A DNA stretch of 7,904 nucleotides from DAOTZU01 sp034433995 (GTDB lineage Bacteria; Chloroflexota; Anaerolineae; UBA1429): NCBI GenBank assembly GCA_034433995.1, contig DAOTZU010000162.1, positions 1 to 7,904 of the forward strand, in the 5' to 3' direction. Every line of letters begins with the position of its first letter. Position 1 is the stretch's first letter. A program made the translations under genes and the position numbers. The notes under the pieces are model-generated. The model saw only the letters and a program-made list of their open reading frames with translations. It had not been told where the DNA came from and made no database searches. Positions 1 through 6,555 of the stretch are shown here, in pieces.

Positions 1-7
1 TGACAAT

Positions 8-958
8 GTGAGCACGTCCGATGAGCCCATTTGGTATCTGCGGGCCCTGGAGCCGGAGGCGGTCTTTGCCCGACCGGCGGTGCTCCAGCCAGCCTTCCGC
101 GCCCAGGGCGGCGAATATCTGGGGCTGACCATGCTGGACCTGGTGGATGAGGTGGGTGATGAGTTGGATGATATCGCCACCCTCACCCCGCGCGAGCTCA
201 CGGGCCCCGTGCAGTTTGAGGTCATCTTCCCCCATCTGTACGCCGGCACCATGCCTGCCACCTCCCGTTTTCTGCGCCTGCTGCCTTCTGTGGCCCAGCG
301 CCATCTCCAGATCACCTTTGTGGATACCCGCAACGGCCAGCGTTTTGAGGTCTGGGTCTTGCCAGAGGGGCGCTATGTTTGCGGCCTCGGCGATTGGTAC
401 ACGTCCGTGGGGATGTGCGTCGGCGGGCAGGTGACGGTCTCGCCCCTGGAAGAGCCGCTGACCTTCTCCCTCGCCATCACTCCGGTGCGCGGCGGGCGCA
501 GCGAATGGATCCGCTCCGCTTCCATCCAAGAGGGCAAGCTGGTCTTGCAGATGCAACGTGCCACCTTGGCCGTCCGCTGCGACCGCAACACCTTGGTGGA
601 TGTGCCCGACCGAGAGGCCTTGGCCCAATGGATGGCCCAAGCCGAGGAGGCGCGCTTGTCCCTCAGCGCGTTGGTGCATACCGCCTTTGAGGAGCTGGCC
701 AAATTGAGCGGTCGCGGGCTGGTCCACGCCAAGAGCATCTATTCTGTGGTCAACCTGATGCGGCGCACCGGGGCCGTGCCCGTCTTTGCTGAGCTCACCC
801 GGCGCGCCTGCTATGATCCGGTGGGTGATGGTTTCTGGGTGTACGATGTTTCTTTGGAAGGCAGCGTCTACCGCACACCCGACGAGATGCGCGAACGCCC
901 GCTTTCCAAACGCACCGATCTGATCAAAGATCAAGTCGTCCAGTATATGGGCAGGTAG
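8..958 (+). CDS. Uncharacterised protein, possible B3-like barrel plus C-terminal HTH-like domain (316 aa)
   Basis: I do not recognise a named family. Residues about 68-146 read as alternating beta strands with the pattern FPHLYAGTMPATSRF, then ITFVDTRNGQRFEVWV, then CGLGDWYTSVGMCVGGQVTV. This resembles a B3-like DNA-binding pseudobarrel (a strand-rich fold with a conserved GL.WY and a late glycine turn). Residues about 215-280 are helical and end in SIYSVVNLMRR...FAELTRRACYDPVGDGFWVYD, which looks like a helix-turn-helix with a wing. No signal peptide or membrane segment is visible, so a cytoplasmic protein is likely. The start used is GTG at 8, in a GTGA context that would couple it to an upstream gene ending at 9-11. 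The frame is open to the window edge, so an earlier start cannot be excluded. The stop lies 10 bases before the next gene, implying one operon. A DNA-binding role is inference only. Confidence 0.7.
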   Translation: MSTSDEPIWYLRALEPEAVFARPAVLQPAFRAQGGEYLGLTMLDLVDEVGDELDDIATLTPRELTGPVQFEVIFPHLYAGTMPATSRFLRLLPSVAQRHLQITFVDTRNGQRFEVWVLPEGRYVCGLGDWYTSVGMCVGGQVTVSPLEEPLTFSLAITPVRGGRSEWIRSASIQEGKLVLQMQRATLAVRCDRNTLVDVPDREALAQWMAQAEEARLSLSALVHTAFEELAKLSGRGLVHAKSIYSVVNLMRRTGAVPVFAELTRRACYDPVGDGFWVYDVSLEGSVYRTPDEMRERPLSKRTDLIKDQVVQYMGR

Positions 959-963
959 GGAGG
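958..963 (+). promoter_or_regulatory. Ribosome binding site for the 141-aa gene
   Basis: GGGAGG overlaps the last base of the preceding stop codon and lies 5 bases before the ATG at 969. It fixes that start and shows that the two genes are tightly packed and probably co-translated. Confidence 0.75.
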
Positions 964-968
964 AATCC

Positions 969-1394
969 ATGGTGGTCAAGTGGCGGCGGCCCACGGTAGA
1001 GACCAAATTCCATATAGACATGGGCTGGTGGGAGCGCAACCAGCGCGATATTCGCGTGTACATCCGGGAGGCCCTCTGTGAAGAGTGCCGTGCCCAGTTC
1101 GCGTCGTACGCCAACGGTCAGGAGATTGACGCCGTGGACGAGCAAACGGGCGAGGTGACCCGGGTGGATGGCCTCTGGCATGCGCTGCGCACCTGTTGCA
1201 GCACCAAGCCGGACTATATCACCCCCACCATGCCCGTGGTGGAGGCCGTCTTTCGCACCTTTCTGGCCAACGGCAACAAGCCTCTCTCCGTCCAAGAGCT
1301 GTACGAGCGCCTGGACCGGCGGCCGCCGGAGACGTTGTTGCGCATCCTGACGGGCGGTGAGATCTATCTGGGGATCCGCCCCATCTACTCCTGA
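969..1394 (+). CDS. Small uncharacterised protein with four cysteines (141 aa)
   Basis: No family recognised. The N-terminal part is rich in charged and aromatic residues (DMGWWERNQRDIRVYIREALCEEC). It contains a CxxC pair (C37, C40) and an adjacent CC pair (C76, C77), which together could bind a metal such as zinc. Residues about 89-140 (VVEAVFRTFLANGNKPLSVQELYERLDRRPPETLLRIL...IYLGIRPIY) look like a winged-helix fold: three helices followed by a short beta hairpin. There is no signal peptide or transmembrane segment. A good ribosome binding site sits 5 bases upstream of the ATG. The gene follows the 316-aa gene after 10 bases and is followed at once by a strong terminator, so it is the last gene of this operon. 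A role as a partner of the upstream protein is inferred from position only. Confidence 0.75.
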   Translation: MVVKWRRPTVETKFHIDMGWWERNQRDIRVYIREALCEECRAQFASYANGQEIDAVDEQTGEVTRVDGLWHALRTCCSTKPDYITPTMPVVEAVFRTFLANGNKPLSVQELYERLDRRPPETLLRILTGGEIYLGIRPIYS

Positions 1395-1404
1395 AACTCA
1401 GGGG

Positions 1405-1437
1405 GGCCGGAACAAGAGCGCTTGTTCCGGCCTTTTC
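1405..1437 (+). terminator. Rho-independent terminator after the two-gene unit
   Basis: A perfect 12-bp stem, GGCCGGAACAAG paired with CTTGTTCCGGCC, has a 4-base AGCG loop and is followed by TTTTC. It starts 10 bases after the stop codon at 1394. The opposite strand has no T-run after the stem, so it acts rightwards only. It also argues that the next gene starts after it and not at the in-frame ATG at 1357. Confidence 0.85.
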
Positions 1438-1449
1438 ATGTCTGCCCAC

Positions 1450-1456
1450 AAGGTGA
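1450..1456 (+). promoter_or_regulatory. Ribosome binding site supporting the YfhO start at 1459
   Basis: AAGGTGA matches the anti-Shine-Dalgarno over AGGTGA. Its last G of AGG is 5 bases from the ATG at 1459. The two earlier in-frame ATGs lie in the T-tract of the terminator (1438) and inside the upstream gene (1357) and have no comparable site. Confidence 0.5.
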
Positions 1457-1458
1457 CC

Positions 1459-4092
1459 ATGCGACATATATCGTGGAGGACCCTGGCGCTCTGGGGCGCG
1501 CCGTTGGCCATCATGGTTGCTTTCTTTGGCCCGGCCCTTTGGGGCGGCCGGATCTACTATCCCGGCGATGCGGCGCGGCTCTATCTGCCCCAGCGGGAGG
1601 TTCTGCGCCGGGCCCTGGCGCAACACGCCTGGCCCTGGTGGACGGCCAAGCTCGGCGCCGGCTACCCCATGCTTGCCGAGGGGGAGATGGCCGCCTTCTA
1701 TCCCCCCAATTGGCCCATCGCCTTGCTCTTTTCCCCTGAAGTAGGCCTCACCATCTCCATCTTGGCCCACATCCTTTGGGCCGGGATGGGTTTTTTTGTC
1801 TTTGCGCGCAGCTTGGGCCTCTCTCGTGGCGCATCCTTCCTGGGAGGCATCGTCCTGGCACTGGGCGGGTTCAATATCGCTCACCTGGGGCATGTGAGCG
1901 TCCTCAGCGTGGCGGCCTGGTGGCCGTGGCTCATGGCCGGCACACAACATCTGTTTACGTCTCAAGGTCGGCGTTTGCCTTGGGGCACAGCCCTAGGCCT
2001 GGCCACGGCAGTGGCCCTGCAATTCCTGGCCGGACACGCCCAGATCTCTCTTTTGATCTTGCTGCCCCTGGCCGCTTATGCACTGTATGTAGGGTGGCCC
2101 ACCAAAACGCGCCGGACCCTTCTCCGCTGGGGCTTGTGGTTGGGGGCGCTAGCGTTGGGCGCCCTGGCAGCCGCGCCGCAGTTGCTGCCCGGTCTCCAGT
2201 TGGCCACCCTCTCGCAGCGGGCCGGTGGGCTGGATCCGGCTTATTTCACCAGCTACTCCTTCCACCCCTTGTTGCTGGCGACGTACCTTGCGCCCTTTAT
2301 CCTGGGCAATCCCTATCCCCACGGGTCGGTGGAGCTGATGGGTTATGTGGGCCTCTTGCCCCTGGCGCTGGCCGGTATTGCCCTGTGGCAAAGCCGGCAT
2401 CGGGCCAAGTGCTTTGCCATCGCCTTGGGGATCGCCGGATTTTTGTTGGCCCTGGGTCGCTGGAACCCTCTCTATCTTGGGCTGCGCCATGTGCCCGTGT
2501 TGAACCTCTTTCGGGTGCCGGCTCGCTACCTCTACTGGGTCACCTTTGCCCTGGCCACCCTGGCCGCGTTAGGCCTGGACGCACTTCTCCAGAGAAGGAA
2601 AAATCTCGCCCGGCCTTGGCGGGCCAAGATACTCCTGCCAGCGGGCCTGGTGGTGCTCTTGGGCGCCGCGCTGGGCGCGGTGCTGCGCGCGCCCGATGTC
2701 GAGGCCCTGATAGCCCTCTGGCGTTGGCTGCCGCTGGCCTTCCTGGGCGCGCTGGCCTTGGCGCTGCTCGGCGCCCAAAGGCTGCCGCGCCCCCTTGGGC
2801 TCATCCTCGCTCTCGTTACCCTTTTGGTGGATCTCTATGCCTATGGCGCCGTGCTGCACCGCACATTCAACATCACCTTGCCCCGGCAGGAGGTGGCCCA
2901 GCCCCCGCGCTCGGTGGCCTTTTTGCGGCAGGATACGAGCCAGTATCGTCTCTATACGAAAGAGGAGATCCTCCCCATCCTCTCGGTGGCCAGAGAGGCC
3001 CTCTACCCTAACATGGCCCTCACCTGGGGGCTGGCCAGCGCCAACATCTACAGCCCGCTGGTGCCGCGCGCGTATGGCGACTATCTCGCCAAGCTTGATG
3101 CCCAACGCCTGAACCGCCTCAACGTCAAATACTACCTCATCCCGCAGCTCCTTCCGGTGGATGAGGCCAGCGAACTGTACGATGTGCACAACCCGTTCGC
3201 CTCCCTGCCCGCCAACACCTGGCTGAGCCTCGCGGAGGTCGTGGATGTGCGCGCCCTCACCATAGAATCCTACCTCAGCCACGCGGCCGACCTGCCCGAT
3301 GGCACCCTGGCCGCCACACTGGTGCTGCGCACGACGGAGGGCCAGGAGCTGGCCCTACCCCTGCGGGCGGGGATCGAGACGGCGGAATGGGCCTACGAAC
3401 GGACGGATGTGGCCGCCCAAGTGGCCCATTCGCGGCCCGAGATAGCCACCACCTGGCCTGCGCGCTCCGGTTTCCCCGCGGAGGACCACGCCGGCCACAC
3501 CTATCGGGCGCGCTGGACATGGGACGCCCCCTTGCACCTGGAGGCGGTCATGCTCCAGCCCCTCCTGCCGGAGGCGTTCGTGCGGGTGGAGCGGGTGCGC
3601 CTGGAGGTGACGACCGGGGAAGAACGGCTGCTGGCCCATCTGGTGGGCCTGGGGGATCATGCCATCGTCTATCGCAGCGAGGATGTGCTCATCTACCGCA
3701 ATGAAGACGCCCTGCCCCGGGCCTACACCCTGCCGGCCACGGCGGCGACGCGGGCGGGAGAGGCCCTGCACCTGCCGGAGAGGCTCCTGCCCCAGGATGT
3801 GCGGCCCGCCCAGGTCTTGCGCTACGAGGATACGGCGGTGGAGCTAGCCGTCACCCTGGGTGAGCCGGGCTACCTCATCCTGGCCGATCTGGAGTGCCCC
3901 GGCTGGCGCGCTTGGGTGGATGGCGCAGAAGCCCCCATCCTTTGCGCCGATGGCCTCTTTCGCGCCGTGGAGTTGCCGGCCGGCGACCATCGCGTGCGCT
4001 TCTGCTACAATCCGTGGTTCAGCCTGCTTTCCCCAGCCGGATATTCTCATCGTACAGCGCCAGGATATTCTCCAACGGCACATCCTCGATGA
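1459..4092 (+). CDS. YfhO-family multi-spanning membrane protein, C-terminally truncated (877 aa)
   Basis: This is an integral membrane protein of the YfhO type, a family related to GT-C glycosyltransferases and usually linked to cell-surface glycan or lipid modification. The N-terminal helix (residues 7-29) is followed by a short loop with YYPGDAARLYLPQ; the Asp at 37 is a plausible active-site residue by GT-C analogy. Next come the family-like stretches AEGEMAAFYPPNW, RSLGLSRGASFLGG, LALGGFNIAHLGHVSVLSVAAWWPWL and VLNLFRVPARYLYW. About a dozen hydrophobic segments extend to about residue 465. A large soluble region follows, ending in a beta-rich domain with GWRAWVDGAEAPI...VELPAGDHRVRFCYNPWF. 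Relatives usually continue into a last membrane helix. Here residues 855-877 are encoded by DNA antisense to the neighbouring gene, and no helix is present. ATG 1459 is preferred because AAGGTGA lies at 1450-1456; ATG at 1438 is an alternative, and 1357 lies before the terminator. Substrate unknown. Confidence 0.8.
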   Translation: MRHISWRTLALWGAPLAIMVAFFGPALWGGRIYYPGDAARLYLPQREVLRRALAQHAWPWWTAKLGAGYPMLAEGEMAAFYPPNWPIALLFSPEVGLTISILAHILWAGMGFFVFARSLGLSRGASFLGGIVLALGGFNIAHLGHVSVLSVAAWWPWLMAGTQHLFTSQGRRLPWGTALGLATAVALQFLAGHAQISLLILLPLAAYALYVGWPTKTRRTLLRWGLWLGALALGALAAAPQLLPGLQLATLSQRAGGLDPAYFTSYSFHPLLLATYLAPFILGNPYPHGSVELMGYVGLLPLALAGIALWQSRHRAKCFAIALGIAGFLLALGRWNPLYLGLRHVPVLNLFRVPARYLYWVTFALATLAALGLDALLQRRKNLARPWRAKILLPAGLVVLLGAALGAVLRAPDVEALIALWRWLPLAFLGALALALLGAQRLPRPLGLILALVTLLVDLYAYGAVLHRTFNITLPRQEVAQPPRSVAFLRQDTSQYRLYTKEEILPILSVAREALYPNMALTWGLASANIYSPLVPRAYGDYLAKLDAQRLNRLNVKYYLIPQLLPVDEASELYDVHNPFASLPANTWLSLAEVVDVRALTIESYLSHAADLPDGTLAATLVLRTTEGQELALPLRAGIETAEWAYERTDVAAQVAHSRPEIATTWPARSGFPAEDHAGHTYRARWTWDAPLHLEAVMLQPLLPEAFVRVERVRLEVTTGEERLLAHLVGLGDHAIVYRSEDVLIYRNEDALPRAYTLPATAATRAGEALHLPERLLPQDVRPAQVLRYEDTAVELAVTLGEPGYLILADLECPGWRAWVDGAEAPILCADGLFRAVELPAGDHRVRFCYNPWFSLLSPAGYSHRTAPGYSPTAHPR

Positions 4093-5077
4093 ACTCTTGG
4101 CTGCCCAGGAGGATGTAGCCGCCCCGCTCGCGGGTGAGGGCGCGATAAGCGCGCACCGTGGCGCGGACATCCTCCGGCGAGCCATAGGGCAAAAGCTGCT
4201 GGGTATCGATGCCGCCGTGGAGGGTCAAACGGTCGCCGAAATCGCGCACCAAGCCGGCGAAATCCATCCCTTCGGCCAACACTTGGACCGGATCCAGGAT
4301 ATCCACGCCATCCTCGATCCACCAAGGGATGATGGCCCGCACCGAACCGCAGGAGTGCTTCATCACCTTACAGCCAAAATCGCGCGCCAAATCAAAGTAG
4401 CGCTTCAAAGGCCGGCGGAAAAAGCGCTGGAACATGGCCGGCGAGATGACCAGACCCCGCTGGGTGCCGAAATCATTGCCGAAAAAGGCGATATCCACCA
4501 GCCCCTGGGCAGCCTCAAAGAAGCGGCGGGTCACCTCCAGCTCGAAAGAGACCACGCAATCAATGATCGCCTCCACCAGCTCCGGCCGGGTATGCATCCA
4601 CATGAAATAGTTCTCCTGGCCGATGATCCAGCCCACCTCATGGAAAAAAGGTGACCAAGGCGCCCCGCGGACGGCATAAGTATCATGGTAGCGTTGGCAT
4701 TGGGGCAGGATCTGGCTGTAGTCGAGTTGTTCAGCCCGCGGCCAAGGATGGTTATAGACATCATCCACGGTGCTCTCTTCGGTAAAGGGATATATTACCC
4801 GTGTCGGATCGCCCACAGGTTTTCCCGGATGTACCTTCACGCCCCACATGTTGGTCATGTAGCCGGCCTCGTCGGGCCCGGTATCGGGGAGATAATAAGA
4901 AAAGCGGATGGGGCGCAAGTCCACCTCCAGCGCTTGGAGCAGCGCCTCCTCATCGGCCACGCCCAAGCGGGCGATGAGGGCCTGGGTCACGCCATCGTGG
5001 GCCCAATAATCGGTAGGGGCGCGGTCGGTGCGTTGGTGCGCAATGGCGGCCAGGACGCGTTCACGGGGCAACATCAT
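4019..5077 (-). CDS. Uroporphyrinogen decarboxylase (URO-D) superfamily protein, first copy (352 aa)
   Basis: This is a TIM-barrel protein of the URO-D superfamily, but probably not a haem enzyme. Family marks are the N-terminal RERVLAAIAHQRTDRAP (residues 5-21), NDFGTQRGLVISPAMFQRFF (201-220), MKHSCGSV (239-246), DGVDILDPVQV...GMD (256-272), LHGGIDTQQLLPYGSPEDV (286-304) and a C-terminal VPLENILALYDE. The HxC pair (H241, C243) corresponds to metal ligands in cobamide-dependent methyltransferases of this superfamily such as MtaA. At the position where the second copy in this window has HNIQ, this protein has QEFI, so a candidate further ligand is missing. ATG 5077 is chosen because GGAGGAA stands 5 bases upstream; the adjacent second ATG is an alternative. 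The gene lies 64 bases downstream of the oxidoreductase gene on the same strand, probably in one transcript. Its 3' end overlaps the YfhO gene by 74 bases tail to tail. Substrate unknown. Confidence 0.88.
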   Translation of the reverse strand: MMLPRERVLAAIAHQRTDRAPTDYWAHDGVTQALIARLGVADEEALLQALEVDLRPIRFSYYLPDTGPDEAGYMTNMWGVKVHPGKPVGDPTRVIYPFTEESTVDDVYNHPWPRAEQLDYSQILPQCQRYHDTYAVRGAPWSPFFHEVGWIIGQENYFMWMHTRPELVEAIIDCVVSFELEVTRRFFEAAQGLVDIAFFGNDFGTQRGLVISPAMFQRFFRRPLKRYFDLARDFGCKVMKHSCGSVRAIIPWWIEDGVDILDPVQVLAEGMDFAGLVRDFGDRLTLHGGIDTQQLLPYGSPEDVRATVRAYRALTRERGGYILLGSQEFIEDVPLENILALYDENIRLGKAG

Positions 5078-5082
5078 GGAAC

Positions 5083-5089
5083 TTCCTCC
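5083..5089 (-). promoter_or_regulatory. Ribosome binding site of the first URO-D-like gene
   Basis: GGAGGAA on the minus strand lies 5 bases before ATG 5077. It decides this start over the in-frame upstream candidate at 5113, which would place the site inside the coding sequence. Confidence 0.8.
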
Positions 5090-5141
5090 AGGTTTGATTC
5101 TCAGCGCTGACACAAGACACGCTCACAAGCTCTTTGCCACC

Positions 5142-6386
5142 CTAACAATCCAGCTCTTTCACCAGCTCCGCCCACAACGGCAGCTCCTCCAGAGACAGCG
5201 TTTGCCCCGTATCGGACGCGCGGGTGGCGGCCAGGCCCAGAGCGATGGCGATGGAAGCCTCGGCCGGGCCGATGCGCTGGCAGGGCTGGCCGCGCACAAA
5301 GGCGGCGAAATGATCCAGCAACGTGGCATCGCCGCCACCATGTCCCTCCAAAGGGGCCGTTTCATTCTCCAGTAAGGGTAGGCGCTGGGCTTGGGACGCA
5401 TCTTCCCCCTCGTGGCGCCGCCAGTAGAGCAGCTCTGGCCGGCTGAGGACCCCTTCCAGAGTCCCCTCCGTCCCCGCCAGGCGCAGGCGCCGATCGGTGA
5501 AGGAGGCCACCACGTTGACGGTGTAGCAGGCCAAGACCTCGTTGGCAAACTCTATCTGCACCATGCCGTGGTCAAAGGTATCCTTCTCCGCGTTATACAG
5601 GCAGAGATCCGCCGGCGGCCAGCCGGCCGCCTCGCGCAACTCTTGGATGCGCCGGGCCAAAGGCGACATCTGGGCCAGAGCGCGCAGGTGGGAATCGGGA
5701 CATCCCGCTTCTATGGGGCACGCGCTGCAACGCTGCCCCGCCTCCATCTTGGGCACGTAATGGGTCAGACGGGCGCTGGCACTCACCCGCAGGGGCAGCG
5801 CTCCGGCCAGCCAATACAACAGATCCAGATCGTGGCAAGCCTTGGTGATCCACAATCCGCCCCCGTAACGGCGCAGGCGGTTCCAGCGCCGAAAGTAGGT
5901 GCGCCCGCCATAGTAGAACTCGTCCGCCTGGATAGTGAGCACCCGCCCCACTGCGCCCTCTTGCACCATCTGCTTTGCCCGCCGGTAGAGAGGCGCGTAG
6001 CGCAGATTGAAACCCACCATGGTCCGTTCGCCCGCGGCCCTATCCGCGCGCACGATGCGCAGGCAATCCTCCAAAGTAATGGCCAGGGGCTTTTCCACAT
6101 AGACCGTCTTGCCCGCGGCCAGAGCCGCCAGGACCGGCTCCGTATGCTCGCCATCGGGCGTGGCCACCAACACCGCCTGGCAGGGAACCTTGGCCAGGGC
6201 TTCCTCCAGCGCGTCCAAGATGGGTAGATCGGCCAGGCCGAGATCCTCGGCCACAGCCTGAGCAGCGGCGGGGAGCCGATCCACCAAAGCAACCACACGA
6301 AAAGCCGGATGGTGGGCTGCCTGCTGGACGAACCAGCGCCCCCGCCCGCCTGCGGCCCCGACGATGATGAGGTCATGCACTTCCAC
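5142..6386 (-). CDS. Gfo/Idh/MocA-family oxidoreductase with a cysteine cluster (414 aa)
   Basis: This is a predicted NAD(P)-dependent dehydrogenase acting on a sugar, polyol or related substrate in the cytoplasm. The N-terminal Rossmann region reads VHDLIIVGAAGGRGRW (glycine-rich nucleotide loop), then VALVDR. The family motif EKPLAI is at about residues 98-103. GGGLWITKACHDLDLLYWLAG (about 175-195) carries the Lys and His expected in the active site. The C-terminal beta-sheet domain contains FDHGMVQIEFAN, and GHGGGDATLLDHF is present near the end. A CxxC-x5-C cluster (C220, C223, C229), with a further Cys near 262, could hold a metal. GTG 6386 is preferred because GGGGAG lies 8 bases upstream and the protein then begins just before the Rossmann strand. 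A longer start at GTG 6476 would force the leader palindrome to be translated. It is the first gene of a unit with the downstream URO-D-like gene. The exact substrate cannot be told from sequence. Confidence 0.88.
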   Translation of the reverse strand: MEVHDLIIVGAAGGRGRWFVQQAAHHPAFRVVALVDRLPAAAQAVAEDLGLADLPILDALEEALAKVPCQAVLVATPDGEHTEPVLAALAAGKTVYVEKPLAITLEDCLRIVRADRAAGERTMVGFNLRYAPLYRRAKQMVQEGAVGRVLTIQADEFYYGGRTYFRRWNRLRRYGGGLWITKACHDLDLLYWLAGALPLRVSASARLTHYVPKMEAGQRCSACPIEAGCPDSHLRALAQMSPLARRIQELREAAGWPPADLCLYNAEKDTFDHGMVQIEFANEVLACYTVNVVASFTDRRLRLAGTEGTLEGVLSRPELLYWRRHEGEDASQAQRLPLLENETAPLEGHGGGDATLLDHFAAFVRGQPCQRIGPAEASIAIALGLAATRASDTGQTLSLEELPLWAELVKELDC

Positions 6387-6394
6387 CGGCACAT

Positions 6395-6400
6395 CTCCCC
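6395..6400 (-). promoter_or_regulatory. Ribosome binding site deciding the oxidoreductase start
   Basis: GGGGAG on the minus strand is 8 bases from GTG 6386 but only 2 bases from the alternative GTG 6392. It therefore favours 6386. Confidence 0.55.
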
Positions 6401-6415
6401 ACAACAGGGCGCAAC

Positions 6416-6458
6416 TTTTCAAACCCGACAGGTCTTCGAGACCTATCGGGTTTGAAGA
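6416..6458. repeat. Long near-perfect palindrome in the oxidoreductase leader
   Basis: The arms TTCAAACCCGACAGGTCT (6418-6435) and AGACCTATCGGGTTTGAA (6439-6456) pair at 17 of 18 positions around a 3-base TCG loop. The single C-A mismatch is at 6429/6445. The stem can extend by a G-T and an A-T pair to 6416/6458. Neither side is followed by a T-run, so it is not a simple terminator. It lies just upstream of the oxidoreductase ribosome binding site on the minus strand and 24 bases from the -35 of the divergent promoter. It may be a dispersed palindromic (REP- or MITE-like) element or a leader RNA hairpin. Only one copy is in the window. Confidence 0.75.
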
Positions 6459-6482
6459 ATCTGGCAAGCGCCACACCCGCTT

Positions 6483-6511
6483 TTGTCATTATCCGCAATC
6501 ATTGCTATAAT
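6483..6511 (+). promoter_or_regulatory. Strong sigma-70-type promoter for the bS22-like gene
   Basis: TTGTCA (6483-6488, 5 of 6 to consensus) and TATAAT (6506-6511, perfect) are separated by 17 bases. An extended -10 TG lies at 6503-6504. Transcription would begin near 6518, leaving a leader of about 38 bases before the ATG at 6556. The short inverted repeat GCAATcATTGC (6495-6505) sits in the spacer. Confidence 0.8.
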
Positions 6512-6543
6512 AGAGCGAGTAACAAGACACCGATCAGCTAGGG

Positions 6544-6552
6544 GGAGGTGAT
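6544..6552 (+). promoter_or_regulatory. Nine-base perfect Shine-Dalgarno
   Basis: GGAGGTGAT is fully complementary to the usual 3' tail of bacterial 16S rRNA, and its GGAGG ends 7 bases before ATG 6556. Such strength suits a highly expressed ribosomal protein and confirms that the very short ORF is real. Confidence 0.85.
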
Positions 6553-6555
6553 TGG

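Noticed and set aside
1..11. Tail of an upstream gene
   Set aside because: TGA triplets at 1-3 and 9-11 could each be a stop, but too little sequence is present to support a call.
1357..1458. YfhO start at ATG 1357 or ATG 1438
   Set aside because: 1357 lies inside the upstream gene and before a strong terminator; 1438 lies in the terminator's T-tract with no ribosome binding site. 1459 has AAGGTGA and begins at the first helix.
1219..1965. 248-codon minus-strand frame over the 141-aa gene and YfhO start
   Set aside because: It crosses a terminator and two better-supported genes and has Pro/Gly/Arg-rich shadow composition.
1776..3011. 411-codon open frame inside the YfhO gene on the same strand
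   Set aside because: Rich in Gly, Pro, Arg and Ala with no motif; a frame shadow of a GC-rich gene whose real frame shows clear family sequence.
3860..4654. 264-codon plus-strand frame across the YfhO/URO-D junction
   Set aside because: Mostly antisense to the URO-D-like gene, low-complexity composition, no family motif or ribosome binding site.
5391..6227. 278-codon plus-strand frame opposite the oxidoreductase
   Set aside because: Antisense shadow typical of GC-rich codon use; the minus-strand frame carries the EKP and GGGLW motifs.
6387..6476. Longer N-terminus of the oxidoreductase starting at GTG 6476
   Set aside because: It would translate the palindrome and adds 30 residues before the Rossmann strand; no ribosome binding site supports it, while GGGGAG supports GTG 6386.
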